Shown here: positions 22,198 to 31,872 of the stretch, in pieces
Position numbering within the stretch: position 1 is the first letter of the stretch
How the letters are laid out: the number at the start of each line of letters is the position of its first letter
Made by a program: the position numbers and the translations under genes
The notes under the pieces: model-generated
The model's database searches: none
The model's input: the letters and a program-made list of their open reading frames with translations, nothing else
What the model was told of the DNA's origin: nothing
Source of the DNA: Microbacterium sp. ACRRU
GTDB taxonomy: Bacteria; Actinomycetota; Actinomycetes; Actinomycetales; Microbacteriaceae
Reading direction: 5' to 3'
Assembly (NCBI RefSeq): GCF_022346945.1
Contig: NZ_JAKRNI010000016.1
Coordinates: 1 to 64,000, forward strand
Length of the DNA stretch: 64,000 bases

Positions 22198-22252
22198 TCG
22201 CTCGCGCGGGGATGCCGACTCCGCGGTCAGTAGTGATGCCGGCCGCGAATGG

Positions 22253-23029
22253 TCAGATGTCGGTGGGCCGATGGAGCCTGACCGTCAGCGAATCCACCAG
22301 GACCGCCACGCGGTCGTCGGCCGCCCACCGGCGCGCGAGCCGCGCCAGGACGGCATCCAGCTCCTCCTGAGCGAGTCCGGCCATGAGCCGGAGGTGCACG
22401 ACGAGCTCGGGACCGCGCAGACGCCCGGTCGGGTCGCCCGGTTGGACCGCGAGATCGAGAACCGCCAGTTCGCCCGAGATGCTCTCCTGCAGCCCGGTGA
22501 ACACCGCGGGCGACACGTGCGCCGGCTCCCACGGCTCGCCCTGCGCGATCGCCCACACGGCGGGACGACGGAGGACGAACTCGGTCTCGGAGGCGGGATC
22601 GATCACGATCAGCTCCGTGTCCTCAGACGCTGCGGCCACCGCCGTGCGGCGTCCGTCCGCGGGAACAGGACGAGCCTTCGCATCCCACCGCTGCATCGCG
22701 TCCACCGAGCTGAAGACGGGGAGCACCTTCCGCCCGTCCGGTGCCGCGACCGTCACGATCGACAGCTCCTGCGTCTTGTCGACCTCGAGGCCGTGCGGCC
22801 CGACACCGTGATCGCCCTTCTCCGCCACGAGGGGGATGAGGAGACGCGCGGTGCGGTACGCCTCGACGATCGCCGAGCCATCACGCGTTCCGTCCGCGAA
22901 CGCCCGGAGCGCAGCAAGCAGCGCGGGATCCGCGGAACCGTCGTCGCCGGAATGAGGGTTCGACTCGAAACGGCGGCCCTCCCAGGGCACACCCGCCGAG
23001 TCGGCGCGACCGTCAGTGTCCGGCGACAT
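22253..23029 (-). CDS. SseB family protein
   Basis: A 258-residue protein. The middle (about 35-135, [30 protein letters not shown] through [13 protein letters not shown]) fits the SseB N-terminal domain; the second half predicts a related alpha/beta fold. The family is named after an enterobacterial protein and is of unclear enzymatic role. The ATG at 23029 overlaps the end of hisA by 17 nt, so it is the last gene of the histidine unit, although a link to histidine synthesis is not known. Confidence 0.75.
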   Translation of the reverse strand: MSPDTDGRADSAGVPWEGRRFESNPHSGDDGSADPALLAALRAFADGTRDGSAIVEAYRTARLLIPLVAEKGDHGVGPHGLEVDKTQELSIVTVAAPDGRKVLPVFSSVDAMQRWDAKARPVPADGRRTAVAAASEDTELIVIDPASETEFVLRRPAVWAIAQGEPWEPAHVSPAVFTGLQESISGELAVLDLAVQPGDPTGRLRGPELVVHLRLMAGLAQEELDAVLARLARRWAADDRVAVLVDSLTVRLHRPTDI

Positions 23030-23759
23030 CCAGCGCCTCAGCGAGCGTGAACTGGCCCGCATACAGGGCCTTGCCCACGATCGCCCCTTCGACGCCCAGC
23101 GGCACCAGTTCGCGCAGCGCGACGATGTCGTCGAGGCTCGAAACGCCGCCCGAGGCGACGATCGGCTTCGGTGTGCGCTGGGTGAGCTCGCGCAGCAGCT
23201 CCAGGTTGGGGCCGCGCAGAGTGCCGTCCTTCGTGACGTCGGTGACGACGTAACGGCTGCACCCGGCATCCTCGAGTCGCTCCAGCACCGTCCAGAGATC
23301 GCCGCCGTCGCGGGTCCAGCCCCGGGCCGCGAGGGTCGTGCCGCGCACGTCGAGCCCGACCGCGATCGCCTCGCCGTAGCGGTTGATGACGTCTGCAGCC
23401 CACTCGGGGTTCTCCAGCGCCGCTGTGCCGAGGTTGATACGGCTCGCGCCGCTCTCCAGGGCCGCCTCGAGGGACCGGTCATCGCGGATGCCGCCCGAGA
23501 GCTCGACCTGCACGCCCTTCACCTGCTTGATGACCTTGCGCATCACCGCGGTGTTGTTGCCGCGCCCGAAGGCGGCATCCAGGTCGACGAGGTGGATCCA
23601 GGCCGCGCCCTGACGAGCGAAGTCCAGAGCGGCATCCACCGGATCGCCGTAACTGGTCTCGGTGCCGGCCTCTCCCTGGGTCAGTCGGACGGCCTTGCCG
23701 TCGGCGACATCGACCGCGGGCAGCAGGACAAGCTCGGGTGTGGACGCGAAATCGTTCAT
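23013..23759 (-). CDS. priA: phosphoribosyl isomerase (HisA, probably PriA type)
   Basis: TIM-barrel isomerase of histidine synthesis converting ProFAR to PRFAR, 248 residues. The two catalytic aspartates are in [15 protein letters not shown] (Asp about 16) and [15 protein letters not shown] (about 175). In actinobacteria lacking trpF this enzyme also serves tryptophan synthesis as PriA; that dual role is from family knowledge and no trp gene is in the window. The ATG at 23759 lies 46 nt after hisH. Confidence 0.93.
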   Translation of the reverse strand: MNDFASTPELVLLPAVDVADGKAVRLTQGEAGTETSYGDPVDAALDFARQGAAWIHLVDLDAAFGRGNNTAVMRKVIKQVKGVQVELSGGIRDDRSLEAALESGASRINLGTAALENPEWAADVINRYGEAIAVGLDVRGTTLAARGWTRDGGDLWTVLERLEDAGCSRYVVTDVTKDGTLRGPNLELLRELTQRTPKPIVASGGVSSLDDIVALRELVPLGVEGAIVGKALYAGQFTLAEALDVAGH

Positions 23760-23805
23760 GGCTCCTCGTGCCCACCGACGCGTCTCGCCGGCCCCGGGCA
23801 CGAGG

Positions 23806-24453
23806 TCACACAGTAGTCGTGCGCAGGCCGTCGATCCAATTCGCGAGAAGCCGGATGCCGGCCTCCCCCGACTTCTCGGGGTGGAACTGGGTCGCCGCGA
23901 GCGGACCGTTCTCGACGGCCGCGAGGAACGGCGCACCGTACGTGCACCACGTCAGCACGGGTTCCGGGAAGGGCGGCGTGACCTCGAGTTCCCACTCCTG
24001 GGCCGCGTACGAGTGCACGAAGTAGAACCGCTCGTCGCGGATGCCGTCGAACAGGCGCGACCCGTCCCCGGGCGAGACAGTGTTCCAGCCCATGTGGGGC
24101 AGAACGGGAGCGGCGAGTTCCGACACCGTTCCCGGCCACTCCCCGAGTCCCTCGGTGTCGGCGCCGCGCTCGACGCCCCGCCCGAACAGCACCTGCATGC
24201 CCACGCAGATGCCCAGCACGGGACGGCCACCTGCGAGACGACGGTCGATGATCTCTCCGCCACGACTGGCGTTCAGCGCGCTCATCACGGCGCTGAAGGC
24301 GCCCACACCGGGGACCAGGAGACCGTCGGCGTCGAGCAGCAGCGATCGGTCGGAGGTGAGACGCGCATCCGCACCCGCCTCGCTCAGAGAGTTGACCGCG
24401 GAGTGGACATTGCCCGAGCCGTAGTCCAGCACGGCGACGAGGGGCTTGCTCAC
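23806..24453 (-). CDS. hisH: imidazole glycerol phosphate synthase, glutaminase subunit
   Basis: Class I glutamine amidotransferase that feeds ammonia to HisF, 215 residues. The nucleophile is in [11 protein letters not shown] (Cys about 82) and the catalytic His-Glu in [10 protein letters not shown]. It starts [15 protein letters not shown]. The ATG overlaps the hisB stop as ATGA. The partner hisF is not in this window. Confidence 0.95.
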   Translation of the reverse strand: MSKPLVAVLDYGSGNVHSAVNSLSEAGADARLTSDRSLLLDADGLLVPGVGAFSAVMSALNASRGGEIIDRRLAGGRPVLGICVGMQVLFGRGVERGADTEGLGEWPGTVSELAAPVLPHMGWNTVSPGDGSRLFDGIRDERFYFVHSYAAQEWELEVTPPFPEPVLTWCTYGAPFLAAVENGPLAATQFHPEKSGEAGIRLLANWIDGLRTTTV

Positions 24454-25064
24454 AGCGCGCCCTTCGTGCTCGGGATGCCGTCGACGAACGGGTCGAGCGC
24501 CTTCGCCTGGCGGAATGCGCGGGCGAGAGCCTTGTACTCGGCCTCGGCGATGTGGTGCGGGTCGCGACCGCCGAGGACGCGCACGTGCACCGTCAGCCCG
24601 GCGTGGATGGAGATCGCCTCGAACGAGTGGCGCACAAGCGAGCCGGTGAAGTGCCCGCCGATCAGGTGATGCTCGAAACCGGCGGGCTCGCCCGTGTGAA
24701 CGAGATACGGTCGGCCGCTGATGTCGACAACGGCCTGGGCGAGCGCTTCGTCCAGCGGGACGAGCGCGTCGCCGTACCGCGCGATACCGGACTTGTCGCC
24801 GAGCGCCTGCCGGATCGCTTGTCCGAGCACGATCGAGGTGTCCTCCACCGTGTGGTGCGCGTCGATGTGCGTGTCGCCGACGGAGGTCACGCGCAGATCG
24901 GTGAGGGAGTGCTTCGCGAACGCCGTCAGCATGTGGTCGAAGAACGGCACGCTCGTCGAGATCTCGCTCGCGCCGGTGCCGTCGAGGTCGAGACTGAGCT
25001 CGACGCGCGACTCGCTCGTCTCGCGAAGGATCGAGGCGGTGCGGGGCGTGGCGGGGCCGGTCAT
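24450..25064 (-). CDS. hisB: imidazoleglycerol-phosphate dehydratase
   Basis: Monofunctional dehydratase of histidine synthesis, 204 residues, without the phosphatase domain found in enterobacterial HisB. The metal-binding motifs are [13 protein letters not shown] and [14 protein letters not shown] in the first half, repeated as [10 protein letters not shown] and [16 protein letters not shown] in the second. The ATG at 25064 overlaps the hisC stop, and the stop overlaps hisH. Confidence 0.96.
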   Translation of the reverse strand: MTGPATPRTASILRETSESRVELSLDLDGTGASEISTSVPFFDHMLTAFAKHSLTDLRVTSVGDTHIDAHHTVEDTSIVLGQAIRQALGDKSGIARYGDALVPLDEALAQAVVDISGRPYLVHTGEPAGFEHHLIGGHFTGSLVRHSFEAISIHAGLTVHVRVLGGRDPHHIAEAEYKALARAFRQAKALDPFVDGIPSTKGAL

Positions 25065-26146
25065 GCTCGCGATCCTACCGACGCGAGGGCGTCGAGGAAC
25101 GCCGTCGTCTCGTCGGCCGTCCCCGCCGTGACGCGGAGGTGGTGGGCGATCCCGACGTCGCGGATCAAGACCCCGCGGTCGTAGAGCGCCTTCCATGTGG
25201 CCGCGGGGTCGTCGACTCCCCCGAACAGCACGAAGTTCGTCCACGACTCGTGAGCCGTGTACCCGAGGGCTGCCACCGTGGCCGAGATGCGGTCGCGCTG
25301 GGCGACGATCTCGTCCACCATCGACAGCATCGTGTCGGCGTGCCCGAGCGCCGCCGTTGCGGCCGCCTGGGTGAGGGTGCTCAGGTGGTACGGGAGACGC
25401 ACGAGACGGAGCGCATCGATGACCGCGGGATCGGCGGCGAGATAGCCGACGCGGGCACCGGCGAAGGCGAAGGCCTTGCTCATCGTGCGCGAAACCACGA
25501 GGCGCGGGCGGCCCGGAAGAAGGGTCACCGCCGACGGCTCGTCGTGCGGGGCGAACTCCTGGTACGCCTCATCCACGATGACGATGCCGTCGGTCACCGC
25601 GTAGACGGCCTCGATGACATCGAGGCCGAGAGGGGTTCCCGTGGGGTTGTTGGGCGCACACAGGAACACGATGTCGGGGTTCTCGCGGGATACCTGCTCG
25701 GCCGCGAACGCGGGGCTCAGTCCGAAGTCGTGCTCCCGCTCCCCCGCGATCCATTCCGCACCCGTGGCGCGCGTGAGGATCGGATACATCGAGTACGTCG
25801 GCGCGAACCCCATGGCCCGACGCCCGGGGCCGCCGAAGGCCTGAAGCAGGTGCTGCAAGACCTCGTTCGATCCGTTCGCCGCCCAGATCTGCTCGCGGAC
25901 GAGACCGTGGCCCAGATACTCGGCGAAAGCCTCGCGGAGACCGGTGAATTCACGATCGGGGTAGCGATTGACATCGCGCAGGGCCCGGGCGATCGCATCC
26001 AGGATGTCGTCGGCGACCTCCGACGGAACGGGATGCGTGTTCTCGTTCACGTTCAGCGCGACGGGGAGCGCGGCTTGCGGGGCTCCATACGGGGTCATCC
26101 CCCGCAGATCGTCGCGAAGAGGCAAATCGTCGAGGCGTACGGTCAC
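25061..26146 (-). CDS. hisC: histidinol-phosphate aminotransferase
   Basis: PLP aminotransferase that makes histidinol phosphate, 361 residues from GTG 26146. Seen are [47 protein letters not shown] and the PLP lysine in [17 protein letters not shown]. The GTG is preferred over the ATG at 26155, since TACGAT, 7 nt before the GTG, overlaps that ATG and the protein then begins [13 protein letters not shown]. First gene of hisC-hisB-hisH-hisA-sseB-like. Enzymes of this type may also act on aromatic amino acids. Confidence 0.94.
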   Translation of the reverse strand: MTVRLDDLPLRDDLRGMTPYGAPQAALPVALNVNENTHPVPSEVADDILDAIARALRDVNRYPDREFTGLREAFAEYLGHGLVREQIWAANGSNEVLQHLLQAFGGPGRRAMGFAPTYSMYPILTRATGAEWIAGEREHDFGLSPAFAAEQVSRENPDIVFLCAPNNPTGTPLGLDVIEAVYAVTDGIVIVDEAYQEFAPHDEPSAVTLLPGRPRLVVSRTMSKAFAFAGARVGYLAADPAVIDALRLVRLPYHLSTLTQAAATAALGHADTMLSMVDEIVAQRDRISATVAALGYTAHESWTNFVLFGGVDDPAATWKALYDRGVLIRDVGIAHHLRVTAGTADETTAFLDALASVGSRA

Positions 26147-26153
26147 CTCACCC

Positions 26154-26159
26154 ATCGTA
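26154..26159 (-). promoter_or_regulatory. -10 element of hisC (leaderless type)
   Basis: TACGAT on the minus strand, 7 nt before the GTG at 26146. Confidence 0.45.
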
Positions 26160-26179
26160 GGCGGCGATGACCCGCGGAT

Positions 26180-26527
26180 TCACCGGCCGGAGGCGTAGGC
26201 CGCGGGGAGTGCAATGCGCTGCCCGGCCGCGACCGAGCCGTTCTCCAGAGCATTCAGCCGGGTGATCTCGGCGACGACGTCGCGCGGGTCGGACCCGGGG
26301 GCGACGTCTTCCGCAATCGACCACAGCGTCTCCCCGCTCATGACGGTGATCTCGGTGAAGGCACCCGACGCGGCGCCGTTGTCGCTCGACGCCAGCGCAG
26401 CGCCCCCGCCGACGACGGCGATCGACAGCACGACCACGATCGGGAGGGCGGCGAGGAAGGCGAACACGCGGCGTCCACGCGTCGTGAGACGCAGACGGGT
26501 CGTGGGGGCGATGGCGATGCTGCTCAT
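26180..26527 (-). CDS. LysM-domain membrane protein, candidate SOS cell-division regulator
   Basis: A 115-residue protein: a basic N-terminus, one membrane segment (about 22-45) and an outward LysM domain (about 58-108, TVMSGETLWSIAEDVAPG). LysM binds peptidoglycan. It is divergent from lexA, with an SOS box in its promoter, like YneA of Bacillus, DivS of Corynebacterium and Rv2719c of Mycobacterium, which delay division or act on the wall during DNA damage. That role is inferred from position and architecture; sequence similarity is only to LysM. The ATG at 26527 has GAGGAG upstream. Confidence 0.82.
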   Translation of the reverse strand: MSSIAIAPTTRLRLTTRGRRVFAFLAALPIVVVLSIAVVGGGAALASSDNGAASGAFTEITVMSGETLWSIAEDVAPGSDPRDVVAEITRLNALENGSVAAGQRIALPAAYASGR

Positions 26528-26548
26528 GGTGTGCTCCTCAGTAGGGAG

Positions 26549-26593
26549 AGATTCGCACCCCACCCTCGGCCGGGAGGGCGGGAGTGCGAATCT
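26549..26593 (-). repeat. 45-nt inverted repeat at the 5' end of the LysM-gene mRNA
   Basis: AGATTCGCAC and GTGCGAATCT are perfect 10-bp arms, and the inside adds CCCTC/GAGGG. The predicted transcription start is at about 26595, so the mRNA would begin with this hairpin, upstream of the ribosome site. Confidence 0.6.
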
Positions 26594-26598
26594 GTATT

Positions 26599-26614
26599 CC
26601 GAATCTATCTTCGA
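26599..26614. promoter_or_regulatory. SOS box (LexA site) between LysM gene and lexA
   Basis: Minus-strand TCGAAGATAGATTCGG keeps the actinobacterial core CGAA-N6-TTCG. It covers the -10 of the LysM promoter and lies 174 bp before lexA, so LexA probably represses both. Confidence 0.7.
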
Positions 26615-26631
26615 TACTGGCGGGGTGTCAA
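26602..26631 (-). promoter_or_regulatory. LexA-controlled promoter of the LysM gene
   Basis: On the minus strand, consensus TTGACA (26631-26626), an 18-nt spacer and TAGATT (26607-26602). The -10 lies inside the SOS box. Confidence 0.65.
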
Positions 26632-26787
26632 CACCGGGTCACTCGGAGGACAATCGAACGCGACACGCGGGAGGCTCCGTCCCGTTCGACCCGTTCACCG
26701 GATACGGTTTCGACGAGGAGACCCCATCACGGACCTCCGACATTCGAATTTCCGCCGCATCGATCGCGCGGCGCGAGGGGAGCACAG

Positions 26788-27477
26788 ATGACCGACGCGA
26801 CGACCGCGGGCGGCCGTGAACGGCCGCAGACCCGGCGGCGGAAGAGCCTCAGCGACAAGCAGTTGGCGATCCTCGAAGTGATCCAGCGCTCGATCGCTCG
26901 GCACGGATACCCGCCGAGCATGCGCGAGATCGGCGACGCCGTCGGGCTGAAGTCGCTCTCCAGCGTCACGCACCAGCTGAACCAGCTCGAGCTCAGCGGG
27001 TATCTGCGGCGCGATCCCGGGAAGACCCGGGCGATGGAAGTCCTCATCGACTTGCCCGGCACCGCCGCCGAGAATCCCGCCGAGACCGCGCCCGCCGTGG
27101 GCGACGCCGCGCTCGTCCCGCTGGTCGGCCGCATCGCCGCGGGCGTCCCGATCACCGCTGACCAACAGGTCGAGGAGATCTTCCCGCTTCCCCGTCAGCT
27201 CGTCGGCAAGGGCGAACTGTTCATGCTCAAGGTCGTCGGCGATTCGATGATCGACGCGGCCATCTGCGATGGCGACTGGGTCGTCGTCCGAGCGCAGTCC
27301 AGCGCCGAGAACGGCGAGATCGTCGCGGCGATGCTCGACGGTGAGGCGACGGTGAAGACGTTCCGCCGCCGTGACGGCCACACGTGGCTGCTCCCGCGCA
27401 ACACGGCCTTCGAACCGATCCTGGGCGACGAAGCCGTCGTCCTCGGTCGAGTGGTGGCGGTTCTCCGCACCGTCTGA
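26788..27477 (+). CDS. lexA: LexA repressor
   Basis: SOS repressor that cleaves itself when RecA is active, 229 residues. The winged-helix domain spans about 20-85 ([29 protein letters not shown]). The cleavage site is Ala118-Gly119 in RIAAGVPI, the nucleophile Ser153 (GDSMID) and the base Lys190 (ATVKTF). The ATG at 26788 is chosen because GAGGGGAG precedes it and the protein then has normal length. It is divergent from the LysM gene across one SOS box and followed by a hairpin. Confidence 0.97.
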   Translation: MTDATTAGGRERPQTRRRKSLSDKQLAILEVIQRSIARHGYPPSMREIGDAVGLKSLSSVTHQLNQLELSGYLRRDPGKTRAMEVLIDLPGTAAENPAETAPAVGDAALVPLVGRIAAGVPITADQQVEEIFPLPRQLVGKGELFMLKVVGDSMIDAAICDGDWVVVRAQSSAENGEIVAAMLDGEATVKTFRRRDGHTWLLPRNTAFEPILGDEAVVLGRVVAVLRTV

Positions 27478-27492
27478 CGATTCTCCGAGATC

Positions 27493-27516
27493 GGCGAGCC
27501 TCGATGGGTGCTCGCC
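27493..27516 (+). terminator. hairpin after lexA
   Basis: GGCGAGC and GCTCGCC form a perfect 7-bp stem with a 10-nt loop, 15 nt after the lexA stop. No T run. Confidence 0.5.
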
Positions 27517-27559
27517 GCGCGCGTCCCGCCTCGGCATCCGGGGTGTCCCCACCCCTCCC

Positions 27560-27565
27560 TAGGCT
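27560..27565 (+). promoter_or_regulatory. -10 element of the S9 peptidase gene (leaderless type)
   Basis: TAGGCT, then 6 nt (GGGGAC), then ATG at 27572. Confidence 0.6.
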
Positions 27566-27571
27566 GGGGAC

Positions 27572-29458
27572 ATGGCAGACACCCTCGCATACGGTTCCTG
27601 GCCGTCGCCTCTCTCCCCCGAGCGCCTCGCCGCGGCATCGCCGCGGATCGATGGGGCACGCATCGTCGGCGACGAGGTCTGGTGGGGTGAGTCGGTCCCG
27701 AGCGAGGGCGGCCGCGTGGCGGTCCGGCGTCGACGTCGAGACGGCACCGTCGAGATGTTGCTGCCGGCGCCCGCGAACGCCCGCTCGACCGTGCACGAGT
27801 ACGGCGGTGGCGCCTGGACGACGTCGGACGACGGTGAGCTGTTCTACGTCGAGAAGACCGATCAGCGCGTGTACGCGCTCGTCCCCGGCGGCGAGGCCCG
27901 GCCCCTCACCCTGGCCGCGGACGACGTGCGTCATGGCGGCCTGTCGTGGCAGCACGGCGCTCTCCTCGCCGTGCGAGAGGTCCACGGGGCACAGCAGGTG
28001 CCCGCACGCTCGATCGTGCGTATCGCGACAGACGGCTCCGGTTCGGACACGCTCGCCGACGGGAGCGACTTCCTCGTGCATCCCGCTCTCTCCCCCGACG
28101 GGCGTCGATTGGCGTGGACCGCCTGGGATCACCCCGACATGCCGTGGGACGCGTCGTCCGTTCGCGTCCGCGAGCTGACGACGGGCACGGTCCGCGAGAT
28201 CGCCGGTGGGTCCCGCCGCGCACCACTGCAACCGGTCTGGATGGCCGACGACGAGATCCTTTTCGCCGATGACCCCGACGGACGATGGAATCTCTTCCGC
28301 GAGCGGGTCGGCGACGATGCGCAGGCGGTCGCGCCGGCGGACGCGGACACCGGGGGGCCGATCTGGGTCCTGGGGACGCGCTGGTTCGGCGCGACCGAGG
28401 ACGGTCGCATCGTGGCCGTGCGCACGAACGGCGGCGACGAGATCATCGAGATCGCCCCGAGCGGCGTGCGTCCCCTCGACGTTCCGGTCGTCGCGGGGGC
28501 GTCGATCGAGGACATCCGCGGATCTCGCGCCCTCGTGTCGGGCACGGACGCGTCGGGACGATCGGGACTGTGGGCGGTCAACCTCGACACCCGCGATGTC
28601 GAACTCGTCACGGGTGGCGACCATCCCGGAGCCGAATGGATGCCGACGGCTCGCGCGGTCACCGCGAACGGTCCGCACGGCCCGGTCCACGCTTTCGCCT
28701 ACCCGCCCACGAACCCCGACGTGGTGGCCCCCGAGGGTGAGCAGCCACCGTACGTCGTCCTGGTGCACGGGGGGCCCACCTCGCATGTCGGGCCCGCGCC
28801 GTCGGCGAAGACGGCGTTCTTCACGAGCCGCGGTATCGGAGTGCTCGACGTCAACTACGGCGGGTCGACCGGCTACGGGCGCGCCTACCGCGAACGGCTT
28901 CTCGGCCAGTGGGGCGTGGTCGACGTCGACGACGTCGCGGCCGCGGCATCCGCTCTCGCCGCCGCGGGCCTCGCCGACCCCGACCGGATCGCGATCGCGG
29001 GAGGTTCAGCGGGCGGCTGGACGGTGCTTGCCGCCGTCACCCGCACCGACGTCTTCGCCGCTGGCATCTCACGGTACGGCGTCGGCGACGCCCGCGCACT
29101 CGCTGAAGACACGCACGACTTCGAGGCGCGTTACCTCGACGGTCTGATCGGCCCGCTCCCCGACGCCGAGGACGTCTACGTCGCGCGCTCGCCCCTCTCG
29201 CATCCCGAGCGCTTCCGCGTTCCGCTGCTGATCTTGCAGGGCGCAGAAGATCATGTCGTCCCGCCCTCCCAGGCGGAGGCGATCCGCGACGCGCTCGCGG
29301 CCCACCGCGTGCCGCACGCCTACGTGCTGTACGAGGGCGAAGGGCACGGGTTCCGTCGCGCCGAGACGGTCGTCGACTCGCTGCGGCGGGAGCTGGGCTT
29401 CCTGGGTGCGGTGTTCGGGTTCGACGCACCCGGGATCCCGCCGCTCTCGCTCGACTGA
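27572..29458 (+). CDS. S9 family serine peptidase (prolyl oligopeptidase type)
   Basis: A 628-residue cytoplasmic peptidase with an N-terminal beta-propeller (about 1-380) and a C-terminal alpha/beta-hydrolase domain. The catalytic serine is in IAGGSAGGWT (about 474), the Asp in ILQGAEDHVVPP and the His in EGEGHGFR. The GGxSGG-like motif fits the acylaminoacyl/dipeptidyl peptidase branch, which trims short peptides. No signal peptide is seen. It is transcribed alone, convergent with hflX, with a shared terminator. Confidence 0.92.
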   Translation: MADTLAYGSWPSPLSPERLAAASPRIDGARIVGDEVWWGESVPSEGGRVAVRRRRRDGTVEMLLPAPANARSTVHEYGGGAWTTSDDGELFYVEKTDQRVYALVPGGEARPLTLAADDVRHGGLSWQHGALLAVREVHGAQQVPARSIVRIATDGSGSDTLADGSDFLVHPALSPDGRRLAWTAWDHPDMPWDASSVRVRELTTGTVREIAGGSRRAPLQPVWMADDEILFADDPDGRWNLFRERVGDDAQAVAPADADTGGPIWVLGTRWFGATEDGRIVAVRTNGGDEIIEIAPSGVRPLDVPVVAGASIEDIRGSRALVSGTDASGRSGLWAVNLDTRDVELVTGGDHPGAEWMPTARAVTANGPHGPVHAFAYPPTNPDVVAPEGEQPPYVVLVHGGPTSHVGPAPSAKTAFFTSRGIGVLDVNYGGSTGYGRAYRERLLGQWGVVDVDDVAAAASALAAAGLADPDRIAIAGGSAGGWTVLAAVTRTDVFAAGISRYGVGDARALAEDTHDFEARYLDGLIGPLPDAEDVYVARSPLSHPERFRVPLLILQGAEDHVVPPSQAEAIRDALAAHRVPHAYVLYEGEGHGFRRAETVVDSLRRELGFLGAVFGFDAPGIPPLSLD

Positions 29459-29470
29459 ACGCCGCCAGAC

Positions 29471-29502
29471 GACGACGCCCCGCCGGTCGGCGGGGCGTCG
29501 TC
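29471..29502. terminator. bidirectional terminator between S9 peptidase gene and hflX
   Basis: GACGACGCCCCGCC and GGCGGGGCGTCGTC form a perfect 14-bp stem around GGTC, placed between two convergent genes. Confidence 0.85.
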
Positions 29503-29510
29503 GAGCACGG

Positions 29511-31028
29511 TCAGGCCGCGAAGGGCGCGAGCTCGGCGGCGAGGCGCGCACCGACGTGGGCGTGCAGGAACGTTCCGTGCTCGCGGTGCTCCTGCGCAAC
29601 GATCAGGCCGGTCTCGTGCACCGCCGACACGAGGTCACCGCGGTCGTACGGCACGACGGCCTGCACCTCAACCGCTGGCAGTGGGAGCGCCTCCTCGATC
29701 GCCGCACGCAGCTCGGAGATGCCCTCTCCGGTGCGCGACGAGACGAACAGCGCCGACGGCGCGAGACCGCGCAGCACGAGACGGTCGTCGGGGCCGAGCA
29801 GGTCCGCTTTGTTAAAGACGACGATCTCGTGACCGAAGTCGGCATCCACGTCGCCCATCACGTCGCGCACCGTCGACAGCTGCGCTGCCGGATCGGGATG
29901 CGACGCGTCCACGACATGGAGGATGACGTCGGCGTCACCGACCTCCTCGAGCGTGGAACGGAACGCCTCCACGAGCTGGTGCGGCAGATTGCGCACGAAG
30001 CCCACGGTGTCGGTCAGCGTGTAGACGCGGCCGTCCGACGTCTCGGAGCGGCGGACGGTGGCATCCAGGGTCGCGAACAGCGCGTTCTCGACGAGGACGC
30101 CGGCGCTGGTCAGGCGATTGAGCAGACTCGACTTGCCGGCGTTGGTGTACCCCGCGATAGCGACGGACGGGATCGTGTGGCGCTTGCGCTCGGCTCGCTT
30201 GGCTTCACGCGCGGGCGCGAAGTCCCTCAGCTGCTTGCGCAGCTGGGCCATGCGCGTACGGATGCGACGACGGTCGAGTTCGATCTTGGTCTCACCCGGA
30301 CCGCGAGAGCCCATGCCCGCACCGCCCGCACCGACCTGTCCACCGGCCTGACGTGACATCGAGTCACCCCACCCGCGGAGGCGCGGCAGCAGGTACTCGA
30401 GCTGCGCGAGCTCGACCTGCGCCTTGCCCTCGCGGCTCTTGGCGTGCTGGCTGAAGATGTCGAGGATCACCGTCGTGCGGTCGATCACCTTCACCTTGAC
30501 GACGTCTTCCAACGCTCGCCGCTGGCTCGGCGCCAGCTCGGTGTCGGCGATCACGGTGTCGGCGCCGACCGCCGCGACGATGTCGCGGAGCTCTTCGGCC
30601 TTGCCGCGTCCGACGTAGGTCGCGGGGTCGGGGTGCGGCCGACGCTGCAGCACACCGTCGAGCACGACGGCACCCGCCGTCTCTGCGAGGGCCGCGAGTT
30701 CGCGGAGCGAGTTCTCGGCATCCGCCTGCTCCCCCTGGGGGTGAACACCGACGAGCACGACGTTCTCGAGCCGCAACTGTCGGTACTCGACCTCGGTGAC
30801 GTCCTCCAGCTCGGTGGACAGTCCCGGGACGCGGCGCAGAGCCGCTCGCTCCTCGCGGTCCCACTGATCGCCGTCCGTGGATCCCCCGGAGGCGGTGGTG
30901 GCATCCTGCAGGGCTTGCGCCGCACCGAAGACCCGGACCCCTCGATGCGCCTCGGTGCGCGAGAGCACGCGGTCGACCGGGTCCACCGGCGACGTGTCCG
31001 TGCTTGAGGGTGTGGTCTGTTCGGTCAT
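29511..31028 (-). CDS. hflX: GTPase HflX
   Basis: Ribosome-associated GTPase that splits stalled or heat-damaged ribosomes, 505 residues. The N-terminal HflX domain (LVGVHPQGEQ, YVGRGKAEEL) and the coiled linker with GGAGMGSRGPGETKIELDRR precede the G domain: G1 GYTNAGKSS, G3 DTVGF, G4 NKADL, G5 VSSRTGEG. The ATG at 31028 has AAAGGAA upstream. It starts divergently from the RsmC-like gene. Confidence 0.95.
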   Translation of the reverse strand: MTEQTTPSSTDTSPVDPVDRVLSRTEAHRGVRVFGAAQALQDATTASGGSTDGDQWDREERAALRRVPGLSTELEDVTEVEYRQLRLENVVLVGVHPQGEQADAENSLRELAALAETAGAVVLDGVLQRRPHPDPATYVGRGKAEELRDIVAAVGADTVIADTELAPSQRRALEDVVKVKVIDRTTVILDIFSQHAKSREGKAQVELAQLEYLLPRLRGWGDSMSRQAGGQVGAGGAGMGSRGPGETKIELDRRRIRTRMAQLRKQLRDFAPAREAKRAERKRHTIPSVAIAGYTNAGKSSLLNRLTSAGVLVENALFATLDATVRRSETSDGRVYTLTDTVGFVRNLPHQLVEAFRSTLEEVGDADVILHVVDASHPDPAAQLSTVRDVMGDVDADFGHEIVVFNKADLLGPDDRLVLRGLAPSALFVSSRTGEGISELRAAIEEALPLPAVEVQAVVPYDRGDLVSAVHETGLIVAQEHREHGTFLHAHVGARLAAELAPFAA

Positions 31029-31104
31029 GTGTTCCTTTCGTCCGCGAGCGATGCCGCGGCATGCTCGCACTTTAGTCGCCCCCACGCCGGGGGCTCCGGT
31101 CCGC

Positions 31105-31110
31105 TACGCT
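31105..31110 (+). promoter_or_regulatory. -10 element of the RsmC-like gene (leaderless type)
   Basis: TACGCT, then 6 nt (TCCGGC), then ATG at 31117. Confidence 0.6.
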
Positions 31111-31116
31111 TCCGGC

Positions 31117-31761
31117 ATGGGGAGCGAGCACTATTTCAGCGCGTCGCCATCGAGTCCCGAACAGTTCCGCCGCCTCCGAGTCACGCTTGCCGGGCGCGAG
31201 CTCGAGGTCGTGACCGCGGGCGGAGTGTTCAGCCCCGATCGCCTGGATGCCGGAACATCGGTTCTTCTGGCGAACACACCGACCCCGCCCGCCGGCGGGA
31301 ACTTCCTCGACCTGGGAAGCGGGTGGGGTCCGATCACGTTGAGCCTGGCCCTGGACGCGCCGCACGCGACCGTCTGGGCGGTCGACGTCAACGAGCGGGC
31401 GCTCGACCTGGTGAGACAGAACGCGGAACGTCTGGGCCTCGATAACGTCAACGCCGTGCGACCCGAGGATGTTCCCGACGGCATCTCGTTCCGCACCATC
31501 CGATCCAACCCGCCCATCCGCGTCGGAAAGAACGAGCTGCACGGGATGCTGGAACACTGGATCCCCCGGCTCGCCGAACGCTCCGACGGCTGGTTCGTCG
31601 TGCAGCGCAACCTCGGCTCGGACTCTCTGCAACGGTGGCTGGCCGCCACCTTCACGACGGGGTTCTCCGTCCACCGTGCCGCGACCGGACGGGGTTACCG
31701 GGTCCTGCGCGTCCGTCGCCACGGATCACCACCGAGCGAGCCGATCGACGTCATCGCCTGA
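31117..31761 (+). CDS. class I SAM-dependent methyltransferase, RsmC-like
   Basis: A 214-residue single-domain methyltransferase of the MTS type. Motif I is FLDLGSGWGP (about 65-74), the acidic loop is WAVDVNERAL and the catalytic motif IV is SNPPIR, the NPP(I/F) seen in enzymes that methylate guanine N2 in rRNA. RsmC and RlmG act on rRNA; full-length RsmC has an extra N-terminal domain that is missing here. The target is therefore a guess. The start is fixed by the leaderless promoter. Confidence 0.85.
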   Translation: MGSEHYFSASPSSPEQFRRLRVTLAGRELEVVTAGGVFSPDRLDAGTSVLLANTPTPPAGGNFLDLGSGWGPITLSLALDAPHATVWAVDVNERALDLVRQNAERLGLDNVNAVRPEDVPDGISFRTIRSNPPIRVGKNELHGMLEHWIPRLAERSDGWFVVQRNLGSDSLQRWLAATFTTGFSVHRAATGRGYRVLRVRRHGSPPSEPIDVIA

Positions 31762-31872
31762 GCGGGCACCCCCGCTTTCACCTCAGGGGGTTCACCCGCA
31801 GGTGCCGACGCCCCGCGGGGTCATGTACGGCTGAGTGCCCACGCGCTCTCGCGCGACCGCGCCGCGCCTGCT

